A stretch of DNA of 64,000 nucleotides from Saxidomus purpurata (GCA_022818135.1 JAFMSR010000017.1:15151011-15215010); one strand, 5' to 3'; numbered from the stretch's first letter, positions 33,915 through 45,133 are shown. Made by a program: numbers and translations. The notes: generated by a model not told the origin, from the sequence alone.

Positions 33915-33990
33915 TTTTTTTTGTTTAACAGCTGTTTTCATTTGTGCTAAGTTTTTTTTGTTTAACAGCTGTTTTCATTTGTGCACTATT
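33915..33990 (+). repeat. ~38-bp tandem duplication
   Basis: 'tttgtttaacagctgttttc' followed by 'atttgtg' occurs twice in a row, separated by 'ctaagttttt'. Near-identical copies. Confidence 0.8.
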
Positions 33991-34282
33991 TAGTCTTTAT
34001 ATATTTTTTGCTAGTTCTATGTGCTAGCCATAGATCTGAATTAATGGATTTGTATTACGACAATTTATGTTTATTGATGGACAGTTCATGTTAAAAAGAA
34101 CTGTCTACAGAATCAATCAAATCATTTTCCTACATCAGTATTCAAGGGCATACATATTTCCTGTTTTAAAATTTTATCTTTATTTGAATCTTATTTTTGA
34201 AAAGTGAAGGATCAACATAGTAATACATAAAAGTAATAAAAATTGAAATTTTTCTTGTTGACTAAGTTTATACATGTACTAA
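33991..34282. other. Short non-coding interval
   Basis: AT-rich, nothing recognised. Confidence 0.3.
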
Positions 34283-35206
34283 TTATACCCCCGAAACGAA
34301 GTTTGGGGGGGTATATAGGAGTTACCCAGTGGTTGGTCGGGCGGTCGGTCGGTCGTTAAGGTGGTCTGTTCCATTTTCCTTGTCCGGAGCATAACTTGAA
34401 AACTACTTGTTGGAATTCAATACAACTTCATACAATGGTCAAGCACAATGAGAGGAAGTGCAGTGCACAAGAACTATAATTCCATCTTGACTCATTACAG
34501 AGTTATAGCCCTTTGTTACTTTTTCTTGTCCGGAGCATAACTTGAAAACAACTAGTTGGAATTCAATACAACTTCACACAATGGTCTAGCACAATGAGAG
34601 GAAGTGCAGTGTACAAGAACCATAACTCTATCTTGACCATTACAGAGATGCCCTTTGTACTTTCCTTGTCCGAAACAAACTTGAAAACTACTGGTTGGAG
34701 TCAATACAACTTCATACAAGGTCAAGACATTGATAGGAAGTGCAGTGCACAAGACCCATAACTCTTTCTTGACCATTACAGAGAGCCCTTTGTTACTTTT
34801 CCTTGTCCGGAGCATTACTTGAAAACTACTTGTTGGAATTCAATACAACTTCACACAATGGTCTAGCACAATGAGAGGAAGTGCAGTGTACAAGAACCAT
34901 AACTCTATCTTGAGTAATTACAGAGTTATTGCCCTTTGTTACTTTTCCTTGTCCGGAGCATAACTTGAAAACTACTGGTTGGAATTCAATACAACTTCAT
35001 ACAATGGTCAAGTAAATTAAGAGGAAGTGCAGTGCACAGGAACCATAACTCTTTCTTGACTCATTTCAGAGTGATTGCCCTTTCTTACTTTTCCTTGTCC
35101 GGAGCATTACTTGAAAGCTACTGGTTGGAATTCTATATGACTTCATACAATGGTCTAGCACAATAAGAGGAAGTGCAGTGTACAAGAACCATAACTCTTT
35201 TTTGAG
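34283..35206 (+). repeat. ~145-bp tandem repeat array ('TTGTCCGGAGCATAACTTG')
   Basis: Begins with an inverted pair 'tacccccgaaac'/'gtttggggggg' and a GGTCGGTCGG run. About six units follow, each with 'cttgtccggagcataacttg', 'ttggaattcaatacaactt', 'gaggaagtgcagtg' and 'cagagttat.gccctttgtt'. Two inner units have small deletions. Non-coding. Confidence 0.88.
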
Positions 35207-35290
35207 TAACGACCGTGACCCCAGTGGAGCTCGAACCCGCAACCTCCAGGATGAGCAGCAGACACCTTAACCTGTACACCACCGCTCCCC
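35207..35290 (-). mobile_element. tRNA-derived SINE, family A, copy 3 (head only)
   Basis: Minus-strand head ggggagcggtggtgta with B box ggttcgagctcc, truncated after 'ggtcacgg'. It sits exactly at the end of the 145-bp tandem array, interrupting its last unit (tttttgagtaa|cg). Confidence 0.7.
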
Positions 35291-35694
35291 TTGTCTTGAT
35301 TTATGAGCTTTTTCCCTGTTTGAAAGGGATGGTACTTGCTCTAGCTGTGTGTTCCAGCAAGACCCGTTCTACCTTCACTTTCCTGTTATACAATGCCAAA
35401 TAAAGGCTAATAAAAACACTGTAAGAGAAAACAACTAAATAAAAATGTTTTGGCTATGCATTGTATAACAACACAGTAGATTTTCAATATGCTGTATACC
35501 AGTTAATATTTGATGTAAATAGGAAGGAAGATTTAAAACATCTAACGTATCTATCTTCCATTCTTACTTACTCATTTTAGACAATGACAAGTGTGTTGTC
35601 CGGCATCCTTCAACCTTTGGCCAACACCCGGCGTCAACATCAACACTTCTCAGAAATACTAATAAGATTGATCAAACTTACTCTGGAGTTAGTC

Positions 35695-35900
35695 AGCCCG
35701 GATAGCTCAATAGGTAGAGCACGAGACTTGTAATCTCGGGGTTGTGGGTTCGATTCCCAGGGCTGACCAACTAAAATTACTAACAGTCTTTCGGATGAGA
35801 CTTTAAAACCGAGGTCCCATGTACGGGTGAAAACCTGGCATGATAAAGAACCAGGGGTGTCTCTGGAATTGGGACGCTTTCTGTATCTTGCACTATCCCC
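35695..35900 (+). mobile_element. tRNA-Lys-like SINE
   Basis: gcccggatagctcaataggt, agagcacgagacttgtaatc and gggttcgattccca have the boxes and length of an animal tRNA-Lys gene. The acceptor arm pairs only if shifted (gtcagccc with gggctgac) and the anticodon loop reads TGT. The following ~130 bases ('ctttcggatgagac', 'aaagaaccaggggtgtctc') are a SINE body, so this is an element rather than a working tRNA gene. Confidence 0.6.
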
Positions 35901-36059
35901 CGAAAACCTAAAATAACTAAACTCTTCTGGGGGCGTTGGTCATATGGGAAACCGGTACCAACGATAAAACCCAAAGATACCATACTCTGGAGCACTTTCC
36001 AAATTTGGGAAATAGGAATTGTTCCTGTTCACTACACATAGGCTCCACTGTTAGGAACA

Positions 36060-36660
36060 GCTTCTACCAAAATTGCTTAAATGATTCCGTCACGGCCACC
36101 GGCGCTAAAAATCTTTAAACGACATCTCCTTAACCACAGGGTCAATTTCAACAAAATTTCACAGGGTTGTTGCTTGGTTGGTCCTCTACCAAAATTGTCA
36201 ACAAACGGTTTCATTCGACTGCACATAATACCCGCTGGACTAACATTAGAAAAACCTTTAAACAACATCACATTAAACACTGGGTTAATTTTAACCAAAC
36301 TTCACAGGATTGTTCCCTTTAAGGTCCTCCACTAAAATGGCTCAAACGGTTCCATTTCACTTCACAAAATGGCTGCCAGATCAAAAAATAACCCACACAA
36401 ATTTTAAACGACATCTCCTTAACCACTGGACTAATTTCTACCGAATTTCATAGGATTGTTGCTTTGATTTTGTTCCCAAAAATAGAAAAATCTTTAAAAT
36501 GCTTCTTCGCATGAACCAATGGCCGGAATGTCACCACACTTGCTCTGCCGTATACCTGTATTGGCACCTTTTAAGAGACCGGAAATAAATCAGCTGGACT
36601 ACACATAGGTGCTACTGTTACCTATTACTAAAATAGATGATAATATACGGCTTCTTCACA
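36060..36660 (+). repeat. Decayed ~120-bp tandem repeat ('TTTAAACGACATCTCCTTAA')
   Basis: Units near 36112, 36255, 36400 and partial ones after. They share 'aaacgacatctccttaacca', 'ggtcaatttcaaca', 'cacagg.ttgtt' and 'gtcctc.accaaaat'. Divergent, so older than its neighbours. Non-coding. Confidence 0.7.
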
Positions 36661-37014
36661 TGAACTAATTGTTAGAATGTCACAAACTACAATGCTACGA
36701 AGTCGGCCTCATTACCGCCAGAAAAGCAGTTCACCTCCGGAAGGAATTCCTATCCCAACTACACACACATATGACCGATGTTATTAACCAAATTATCAGG
36801 TTTATAAAATATTGTTATACAGAAACATCAGTCGAGCAGTTCTAGTCCATGCAAACACCAGCTTACACAAACATCAGTTTACTCTGATATCAGTCATCCT
36901 TATTCTCATTTCATGTTAACATCAGTCCATCTAAACACCACTCTACACAAACTAATTTCCGCCAGTCCACCTTTGCATAAGTTCACCCACACATGAGTCT
37001 ACCCAAATATCAGT

Positions 37015-37960
37015 TTTTAGCTCTACTGGACGAATTCCAGCGGAGCTTATGCCATGGTGGTTTGTCCGTCGTCCGTCTGTCCGTAAACTTTTCCTTGATA
37101 ACGCTGTACAGGTCACAATATTCATTTGACTTTGATGAAACTTGCTGCTGATAAGGACCCCTGCACCTTGTAGATGTTCCCTTTTTATTTTGGGGGTTAG
37201 TGAGTCAAAGGTCAAGGTCACAGTGACCTCCGATAGCAATTCCTTGATAACACTCTACAGGTCACAATTTTCATTCAACTTTCATCAGACTTGCTCAGAA
37301 GGTTCCCTGCAATACGTAGATGATCCCTATTGTTTTCGGGGTCAGTGAGTCACGGTGACTTCCGTTAGACTTTCCTTGATAACGCTCTACGGGTCACAGT
37401 TTTCTTTCAACTTTCATCAAGCTTGCTCCGAAGGTTCCCTGTAACATATAGATGTTCCCTATTGTTTTTTGGGTCAGTGGGTCAAAGGTCAAGGTCGCAG
37501 TTACCTCCGTTAGATTTTCATTGATAACGCTCTACAGGTCACAGTTTTCATTCAACTTTAATCAAACTTGCTCAGAAGGTTCCCTGCAACATGTAGATGA
37601 TCCATATTGTTTTTTGGGGTCAGTTGGTTAAAGGTCAAGGTCGCAGTGACTTCCGTTAGATTTTCCTTGATAACGCTCTACGGGTCACAGTTTTCTTTCA
37701 ACTTCCATCAAACCTGCTCAGAAGGTTCCCTGTAACATGTAGATGAGCCCTGACGATTTTGGCTTTAGTGGATGAAAGGTCACAGTGACCAGAACTTTGA
37801 AAATCTTTTCCACACAATATTTTGAAATCTTCATCACACAGAGTCTTCAAACGTCATAGGATGATTGGTCTTACTGAGAAGATGATCCCTACTGTTTTTT
37901 GGGGTCATTGGGTCAATTCCACAATGAACTCTGTTAGCATTTCCTTGGTAACATTGCAAA
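37015..37960 (+). repeat. ~140-bp tandem repeat array ('CCTTGATAACGCTCTAC')
   Basis: Header 'agctctactggacgaattcc' with a GTCCGTCGTCCGTCTGTCCG run, then about six units. Each has 'ccttgataacgctctac', 'ggtcaca.ttttc.ttcaac', 'gctcagaaggttccctg' and 'gggtcagtgggtcaaaggtc'. Units also carry AAGGTCAAGGTC half-site words. Non-coding. Confidence 0.88.
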
Positions 37961-38620
37961 AGATTTTTACAAAACGTACTCAGAGCAATCCAGTCAGACA
38001 GACTAGTTCGAATACATGTCCACCCAAATTTTAGTTCAGTTAAATATCAGTCCACCTATTCATGATTTCAACCAAAGTTAAGTTCTACTAAAGCTCTACA
38101 CACCCTCTGTTTGAATGGTTCTAATCTACCGAAACACTGGTTCACGCAAATGCTACTCGTAATTCGACTAAACACCCGTCCAATCAAATACTTGCTCTTC
38201 CAAGCATCATCTCACTCAACATTAGTCTTACTAGATGTCACTCCCTAAATATCAGTCAAATCCAACGTCAGTAACTGCCTGACCGGAGTCTTTGACTCAT
38301 GTAAATGGCTACGTTTCCATAATCTTGTATACCGGTAGTTGATTCATCCATCACTCGTAAAAATTATTAAACTCATGAGTCCAATTCTTGATAAGTGTAA
38401 ACTTGAAACAGAAACTATATTTTTGCTTTCAGAAATCAGCAGTTCAGGTTATCTAGGCAATGATAAGTCCTCTATCAGTCATAAACTAAATTTACAATCC
38501 TATCAAGCCGGTAAAATGTGTCACAGTTTCTGAACCGTTCATTTCTGTTTCCGGTAGGGTAACTCACAAGTTTAGTAGATCAGAAGTGACATTGCCTTGC
38601 TACTTCACATTAATGACACC
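37961..38620. other. Non-coding interval
   Basis: Contains loosely repeated 'cca.tc.aa.catcagt' words (also 36880-37010), suggesting an eroded simple repeat. No gene recognised. Confidence 0.35.
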
Positions 38621-38623
38621 CTG

Positions 38624-39041
38624 CTAAACAGCACGTATAGGAGTCTGTATTCTGTTACTGGCCTTTGTCCTGCTCGGTTGCCGTTTTGTTCTATGTACAC
38701 ATGTAGATCAAGCAAATTACAGCCTTTTAGATACAAGAAAGGTTTTATTTTTATGGAACAATCGTATTTTTGAAAAAATGAAGGGATTGCAGTGCAAAGA
38801 TGAACTCGTGAGAAATTTCTGCACCTACCTATTTACATACCAGTCTGTGTTTATCGCCCAAGAACTTAGGAAATGCGAGCTGAAAGACCATAGACTGGTG
38901 GAGCGTGTACAGCAGAACCCTTCAGCAGCCTCTACTTTTAACCCACTTATGTCGACCTTTTCAAACATCTGCACTTCAAAGCTGATGACATATACAGTCT
39001 CGTCTGATCAAGATTTAAGTGTTTACCCTACTGGATCTTAA
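38624..39041 (+). CDS. Unrecognised possible secreted protein exon
   Basis: Open frame without its own early ATG, from acceptor-like ctgctaaacag to a stop at 39039-39041. It reads RIGVCILLLAFVLLGCRFVL, a good signal-peptide core, then a helix-rich stretch: FLWNNRIFEKMKGLQCKDEL, VRNFCTYLFTYQSVFIAQEL, RKCELKDHRLVERVQQNP. The start codon would be on an upstream exon that could not be found; an ATG at 38778 gives an 87-codon version without the hydrophobic head. A donor-like gtgaga at 38808 could join it in phase 0 to 39253. No family recognised; the hydrophobic head and the cysteines suggest an extracellular protein. Tentative. Confidence 0.35.
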
Positions 39042-39252
39042 TTCTGAAAAACATCCCTCTTTAAAGAAACTTGCCCGAATTAGAAGTAGGAAGATGCCAT
39101 TGTATGAATCTATGTGTAAATTGGTTAAGTTCTGCACGTGTTGTATATATTATAATTAAAACTTTTAGTTTAACAAATTAGTACAGTATAACGATGTAGG
39201 ACTATATATATTTTCAATATATCACACAGAATTTACTCCTAAACACTTTCAG

Positions 39253-39357
39253 CTGAAGACCATGTGCAAAGAGGTGGATGACGGACATCCTTCAGAACAG
39301 TTGAAAGAGAAACTATTCAGGGACTGCGATTTGGAGAAGTCAGAGTTTGATGATTAG
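39253..39357 (+). CDS. Candidate terminal exon, unrecognised protein
   Basis: After a good acceptor (aacactttcag), 35 in-frame codons: LKTMCKEVDDGHPSEQLKEK, LFRDCDLEKSEFDD, then TAG. Charged and helix-like, with two cysteines. It may be the last exon of the gene represented by 38624-39041, same strand, 200 bases downstream. Splice link not proven. Confidence 0.35.
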   Translation: MKTMCKEVDDGHPSEQLKEKLFRDCDLEKSEFDD

Positions 39358-39359
39358 AA

Positions 39360-40860
39360 ACGATTAGCGAAATTTAGAGGGGTGTTCTGTGATAGTGAAT
39401 CAAATAATACGCGAGATTACACACAGTGCCTGTAACACTTCTTACAATTATAATAAGTGCAAAAGAAGCAAATTAATTTCATGTGGATGAATGATATTCA
39501 ATTTCTGTCCTTTGGAATAGATTTTAAACTTATAAAATACAATGAATTTGTCTTTCATACAGTCTGTCATAAATGTATCAACAGTCAACAGGATGTGACG
39601 GTGTTTTGTATGATATAAACATTTTTCGTTATGGGTTTGTTACAAACTGATCATTACTGTTCATTATTACTAACATATTGCTATCACTGTTATCTCTGTT
39701 TATTTTATCTTCGTTGTACATTTGTACTAACGTTTTAAAATGATTATTTCATTTTTTTCTTAGAATTTGATAGGATTAGTTCCTTATTATAATGTCTTTT
39801 GAGTCACATTGTTTAAGGTAGGGCACGAGTTTAGTTGAAGTTTTGTTCGTTGCAGTTTTTAAATGGTTTTATCTTTAGTATTATGTTAAAAAATAGGTAC
39901 AACTAGATACGCTTTTTAATAGTCTAAAAGCACAATTAACAGGCTAGATGTAACTGATGGACAGAAGTTGCTGATATATACATAAATGTACACTAAGGAG
40001 TTTAAGAGTAGATTTAGAAGTCTAAGAGTGCAGTGGATAGATGACGTGTATTTACTGAGGTGGCATTAGCTATTGACATATATTTCTTCACTGGTTGAAT
40101 CAGTTTAAACGTAACACAATGTTCTCATGTTATAATCATTGTTGACTATTTCCAAGTGAAGTAATTGATTTTGTACTGATTTAAATTTCTCTACTTATTA
40201 TCTCGCTTGCTTCGTAACTGTAGGAATAATACTGTTCGGGAAGCGGGTTCCGACGACATGTACAGGTGACAACTACCAAGCGTTGTATTCATTCTGTCGG
40301 GTTTTTTTGTTTTTTTTCTTGTACGTATAGTTAGTGCAATAAGCGTGTATGTGTAATCATTGTAGTAAGCGTGTACGCGTGTCAGTGCAAGAAGCGATTC
40401 TTCTTTCGGGTAATTATAACGGTACGTTGTCGTTATGAAGTTTTTAGTTTTGCATGTCTATTTTTGTGTTGACTGAATTGAAAAATATTCAATACATGTA
40501 CTGTATCACTACTACAGCGGAGTGTAATCAACATAAGATTGTTAGCTCGAATAAGTTCGACTATTGAAAGAATATGTCGACGTTAGTGAAAGTTTTTATA
40601 TACAGTTTTTATGTAGTCAATTTGTCAGATACTATAGATGGTTGACTTTAAATATTCATTTACTGTATACTTCAACACTTGCGAAAGCAGTTCCCTAACC
40701 GTTTGTTTGATTTATTTTTGCAGAATTATGTCTTTTTTTAAACCTAAAATTTTTGGTGATTTTTTTTTAATTCCAGTATCTTAGATATTATCTAGCTTGT
40801 AACTTAAAATACTTCCTGTCAGTTTGTACATGGAAGAAAACAATCCCGATAACTCTGTTA
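39360..40860. other. Non-coding interval
   Basis: UTR-like AT-rich sequence with small repeats ('gtaagcgtgta' words 40330-40390). No gene recognised. Confidence 0.3.
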
Positions 40861-40879
40861 ACTATTTTGATAAATTTAT

Positions 40880-41460
40880 GTTCCGTTTTATATCCCCGCC
40901 AAACGAACTCCTCCGTTGTTTGAATGTATTGTAGTAAATATTGCTACACATAATCACCATGAGTAGTAGATATGCTAGACATCATTTTTACATGTTACAC
41001 TGTATCAATCAATGTGCTGCAGAATTATGCCCCTTTAAACTAAAACTTTCCTGTTGCATGAATTTAATATAGCATAGATCGTTTGTGGAATGCGTAAACT
41101 CCTTCAGTTTTCAAAATATTGCATTTAGTATTAGAACAAACATTCACCACGAAGAGTTATGTCCCTTTGGAATTAGAGATTTCTGGTAGATAATTAACAT
41201 GTACATGTAGTTTGTTGAGTGAACTTCTCCTTCAGACTTTAAAGAATTGTAATGAACATAAAACCATCATTATGAATAATAGAAGTTCATGTCACAGATT
41301 GTGTGTGTACTAATCAAGGTTTTGCAGAGTTGTGCCTCTTTGAAATTAGACATTTCTATTGTTTAAATTTTATTTAGCGTAGGTAGTTTATAAAGCTAAG
41401 TCCTTCAGCAATGAATATTGGTGCACATAATAACCATGAATAATAGCACTATTGCTGGGG
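40880..41460 (+). repeat. Strongly diverged ~200-bp tandem repeats
   Basis: Three imperfect units, each with 'gaa.tatgcccctttgaaa.ta' variants (41025, 41155, 41330), 'actccttcag' variants and 'cataat.accatgaataata' variants. Old, decayed satellite-like sequence. Confidence 0.5.
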
Positions 41461-42059
41461 TATTTAATCCCAACAGATATAGCTCTTGTATGTTTTAGAA
41501 AGGTTGTACATGTCTGTATATTAGTCACTAACCAAGGTCTTGTTGGTAGATGTGATATCTGTTACCTGTAGGTGTCTACTGACAAATCTATCTAAAAGAG
41601 AAATGCAAACAATTTTACTTTTAAAGGTATCATAGCAGTGCAAATTTATCAGACAGCTCTTATGATATGATAAATTTGAGTATTTAAATAGCCATGACAC
41701 AAGTGTACACTCGAGAGTCCTTATCTTTAACATAATTTGTAACTTTCCCCATTACATGACAAGCCTTTTTCCTCCACTTGTTTCCTGGCTACTGTTTGTA
41801 GTAACAAATTGTCCATTTCAGTCGCGTATCAATAGACTAAGATGCATAGGTATTTATGTAATAAATTGTGTGGGTTTTGTAACTTAACAGAGAATTCATA
41901 GTATTTATTGAATGTTGTGATCTCGGTGATGCTTAACCTCACAAAATGCTGATGTTTTGTACCATTATTAGATGATTACAGTGAAAACTAGTTATGTAGG
42001 TATGATTGCTACTAGTACTCTATATTTTCTTTCTTGCAAGGTTAAATCTTTCTTGCAAA
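41461..42059. other. Non-coding interval
   Basis: Nothing recognised. Confidence 0.3.
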
Positions 42060-42202
42060 GGTTGGGATATTACTCCTATACAAGTTAGGGTATTTCCAAA
42101 GCCTTTTAAGAAGGGACAAGAATAATGTCACCAGAGATTTTACCAAACTTTTATCGGATTTATTTTTTCTGTGATTTTAATTTAAGTCATATGAGTAACC
42201 AA
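42060..42202 (+). repeat. 143-bp direct repeat E, copy 1
   Basis: Identical to 42943-43085 except for one base (C/A in 'accaaacttt' versus 'accaaaattt'). It starts ggttgggatattactcctat and ends catatgagtaaccaa. Confidence 0.95.
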
Positions 42203-42942
42203 GAAGGATAATGTTACCACTTAACAGCTTCGCCAGACTTTATAGTCAAACGGAAATCACAAATGTTCATTCATTCTGAATGAAACAGTCATTATGAGAT
42301 GAAGTGTTTTATTCATATTGATATTCAGTTTGTATCTTTTTGTGATGCCCACTTTTCTTTTCTTTAAAGTTGTGTTTATTGTTATTTGATATCCCTATCA
42401 TTGTTCAAATGTTTTGTTACATGTGTACACATTATTACTCTTGTCAAATTTTGTATATTATGGAGAACAATAAAGGACAATGAGTTTGATGTTTATAAAT
42501 TGTCAAACGTAGAATACATTCGTATACAATAGCAGCCAACTTTTGGTGGATAAAACGTTGTATACTTGTGCTTTAGGGCCGATGCAAGATGGCCTAACAT
42601 GCAGTGATAAGCCCCCTATCTGATGGTCAAACATATAGTTTGCTTTTGTCTGAGGATTTTTTAAAATCCGAGCCTTTTTGTTAACTTCTTGTCTGCACTC
42701 CAAGTCACGGACTTCTGTGTGAATTTTATCAAAGCTTGTTCAGAATGGCACCGCATTGGAGGGGATGAGGACAAAAACTTAGGATTGCTTGGCAGTGGGC
42801 ATAACAAAATTCATCGTTACGTGTTCCTTGATCCCTTGTTGATAGAAATCAGCATCCATGGGAGTTGTGAGTCCGGAAGTATGGTCGCGAGGCCATAAAA
42901 GAAGTTTTTAGAAAGAAAATTCTCATTAGTAATCGGGGACTT
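42203..42942. other. Interval between the E repeats
   Basis: 740 bases without a coding region; an AATAAA lies near 42467. No primer-binding site or polypurine tract was recognised, so a miniature LTR element is possible but not shown. Confidence 0.35.
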
Positions 42943-43085
42943 GGTTGGGATATTACTCCTATACAAGTTAGGGTATTTCCAAAGCCTTTTAAGAAGGGAC
43001 AAGAATAATGTCACCAGAGATTTTACCAAAATTTTATCGGATTTATTTTTTCTGTGATTTTAATTTAAGTCATATGAGTAACCAA
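42943..43085 (+). repeat. 143-bp direct repeat E, copy 2
   Basis: Partner of 42060-42202. The single mismatch implies a recent duplication, gene conversion, or an assembly artefact. Confidence 0.95.
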
Positions 43086-43409
43086 CATTTAGGGTAACTG
43101 AACGTTCCAAAGCGGTAACCGGGTTTAAGTTGTTTTTTTCTGTGCTGTATGTTATATCTACATTATGTGTGTGTTTTCTTTCACTTTTGCTCTTGGCAAA
43201 GCGTTGCCCTCGTATAGTTGATATCAAAGCTGAAATGTGTACCCTATCTGCTGCCTTTTTTCATAGCTTCTGCGCGGAAGTCTGGCTGTTACTAAGTACT
43301 GTGTTCGATGGTGTTATGGGATTACATTTTGTATTTTCTTCTTATATCGTCAATGCGTCTTGCAGTAAACATTGTCCCAACCAATTCACCCAATGGTTAG
43401 GGTTAAGGG

Positions 43410-43958
43410 TCATTGACTTTTTGTGTCCGCTCCATACCACTTAAACCCTTTTTCGTCCAAATCGGGACAAATGTAAATCGCATCAAGACGACGTGCAAAA
43501 CGCATGTCCTATCACCGTCACCCGAAGGTCAATGTCGCGGAGGTTATTGGTTTTATCTGCGTCCACTCTATATCTTCTATACCCCTTTGGATGATTTTCG
43601 TGAAATATTTGTGCATTGAGCATCTCATTGAGCCATGTGCAAAACCAATGTTTCAATTCTCGTCAGCTCATGGTCAAGGTCAGATTTGCGTGTCATTCAT
43701 TTTTCGTGTCTATTCCGTATCTCCTTAACCTCTTGAAGGATTTTCATGAAACTTGGGACAAATAAAAGTTAGTCTTATCAAGACGATGTACAGAACCCAT
43801 GTTCCAATCGTGCAGCTCAATGTTAATGTCACCATTTGGGACAAAAGGTCATGAGGCTATATTTGCTGAACATCTTGAAGAATTTTTTTAAGGTCGAACT
43901 GTTACCTTTTGGAGACGATCGCAGTCATGCAGGGTCACATTTAGGGGTAAAAGGCTAT
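43410..43958 (+). repeat. Decayed ~180-bp tandem repeats, left part
   Basis: Units share 'gatgattttcgtgaaat', 'acttgggacaaat', 'caagacgatgta.agaaccc', 'gcagctca.ggt.aaggtca' and 'aaaggtcatgaggcta'. Interrupted by the TIR element at 43959 and resumed at 44547. Confidence 0.7.
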
Positions 43959-44554
43959 GTTGAACCGTATATGTCCCGGAACGTATATATCACACGAGAG
44001 GAAAAATTCGACCGCATATGTCACACGTGTGATATATTCGGTCGAAAATAGTCTTCGCGTGAAACGTATATGGCACATAATATGTATACGTTTGACTTCG
44101 AATTTTATAGGAACACGAAAACGAATATCTCACATGCAGAAAAAGGCAAATAAAAACGAAATGTAACGAGTTTGGGAGGCATCTATATAGGTAATACATG
44201 TATATAGTTGTAAGTGGAGAGCCGAAAGCAATGACATGATTATCCAAGAAAGTCCAAGGTAAACGACAGCGATCAACACTTATTGGAACTTAAACACAGA
44301 GTAAACCTGATATATCTGCATGGCCGGCTCCTGTGGATCGGTTCCGATCCTCTTCCTGGAATGACTTAACAAAGGATAATTTGTACTTTCATGCACTTTA
44401 ATATCACAACCTATGAGACATATACGTTTCGGTGTAAACTGTCAAAAATGACCAAACGAATATGTCACATTAAACACGTGTTATATTTACGGTCGAATAT
44501 ATCACACACGTGTGATATATACGTTCCGGGACATATACGGTTCAACAAGGCTAT
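43951..44554. mobile_element. 588-bp TIR transposon (MITE) with 8-bp target duplication
   Basis: 43959-44546. The ends are gttgaaccgtatatgtcccg and the reverse complement cgggacatatacggttcaac, with inverted similarity continuing ~100 bases inward (cacacgtgtgatatat, ttcggtcga / cggtcgaa). Flanked by aaggctat at 43951-43958 and 44547-44554. An 8-bp duplication is typical of hAT-type elements. No transposase; non-autonomous. Confidence 0.88.
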
Positions 44555-45021
44555 GATACTTTATCTCCTTAACACAGGGGTGAGAATCTTCATCGGAAAC
44601 GCGGATTTCCGCTTTTTTTTATGGCCATCGTCCCTAAGGTCATCTGTTAGTTGAATAACGCTAACCTAAACTTTTGGGAACAATGGTTAAGGTAGATATT
44701 TAAGAATAAGCAGTTTCTTTCTCCACAGTATTTAGGGTGAATACATGTGTTACAAACACTGGGTTTCCCGTTGTGTTTTAGTATGGCTGTGTCTATTGGC
44801 TGGGTGCTGAAGACATGTTAATACAGTTCTTGCCAGGCTTTGTCACAATGTCGGTTGGTCTGGTTTAAGTTGTTCAGGGCTATAAGAATAAAAGATGAAA
44901 TACAAAAAAAAATGTACCACAAACTGCGTATAAAACGAACACCTTTTGTTCTTTATATCGAGAGTATGTTATACCCATGTAGTATTTTCATATCAAACGA
45001 AGAATGAAACCAATCGGGCAC
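44555..45021. other. Tail of the tandem repeat and non-coding interval
   Basis: Continues the interrupted repeat ('gatactttatctccttaac', 'gagaatcttcat') to about 44650; nothing recognised after that. Confidence 0.35.
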
Positions 45022-45133
45022 AGAAAATATCAATCTCATTAAAATCAGATTCAGTATCTTCGCTCGTGTCGATAATCGCAGATAGTAGAGGAGCGCAAAT
45101 TAGGATATGATTTTAATGAGATTGAGAAAATAT
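45022..45133. mobile_element. 94-bp MITE with 9-bp target duplication
   Basis: 45031-45124, perfect 17-bp terminal inverted repeats caatctcattaaaatca / tgattttaatgagattg, with an inner inverted pair cgctc / gagcg. Flanked by agaaaatat at 45022-45030 and 45125-45133. A 9-bp duplication fits a Mutator-like origin. Confidence 0.88.

Noticed and set aside
35695..35770. Functional tRNA-Thr(TGT) or tRNA-Lys gene
   Set aside because: The acceptor arm pairs only out of register, the TGT loop sits on a tRNA-Lys-like body, and a SINE body follows directly.
36952..37239. Minus-strand 95-codon open frame
   Set aside because: Lies over the header and first unit of a tandem repeat; composition-driven.
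38339..38533. 64-codon frame MIHPSLVKIIKLM...
   Set aside because: No signal, domain or splice evidence; isolated within eroded repeat sequence.
42060..43085. Confirmed LTR retroelement
   Set aside because: No target duplication, primer-binding site, polypurine tract or coding remnant could be seen.
43130..43444. 104-codon open frame with hydrophobic start on the + strand
   Set aside because: It runs into tandem-repeat sequence, shows no recognisable domain, has no splice context, and the hydrophobicity follows from T-rich DNA.
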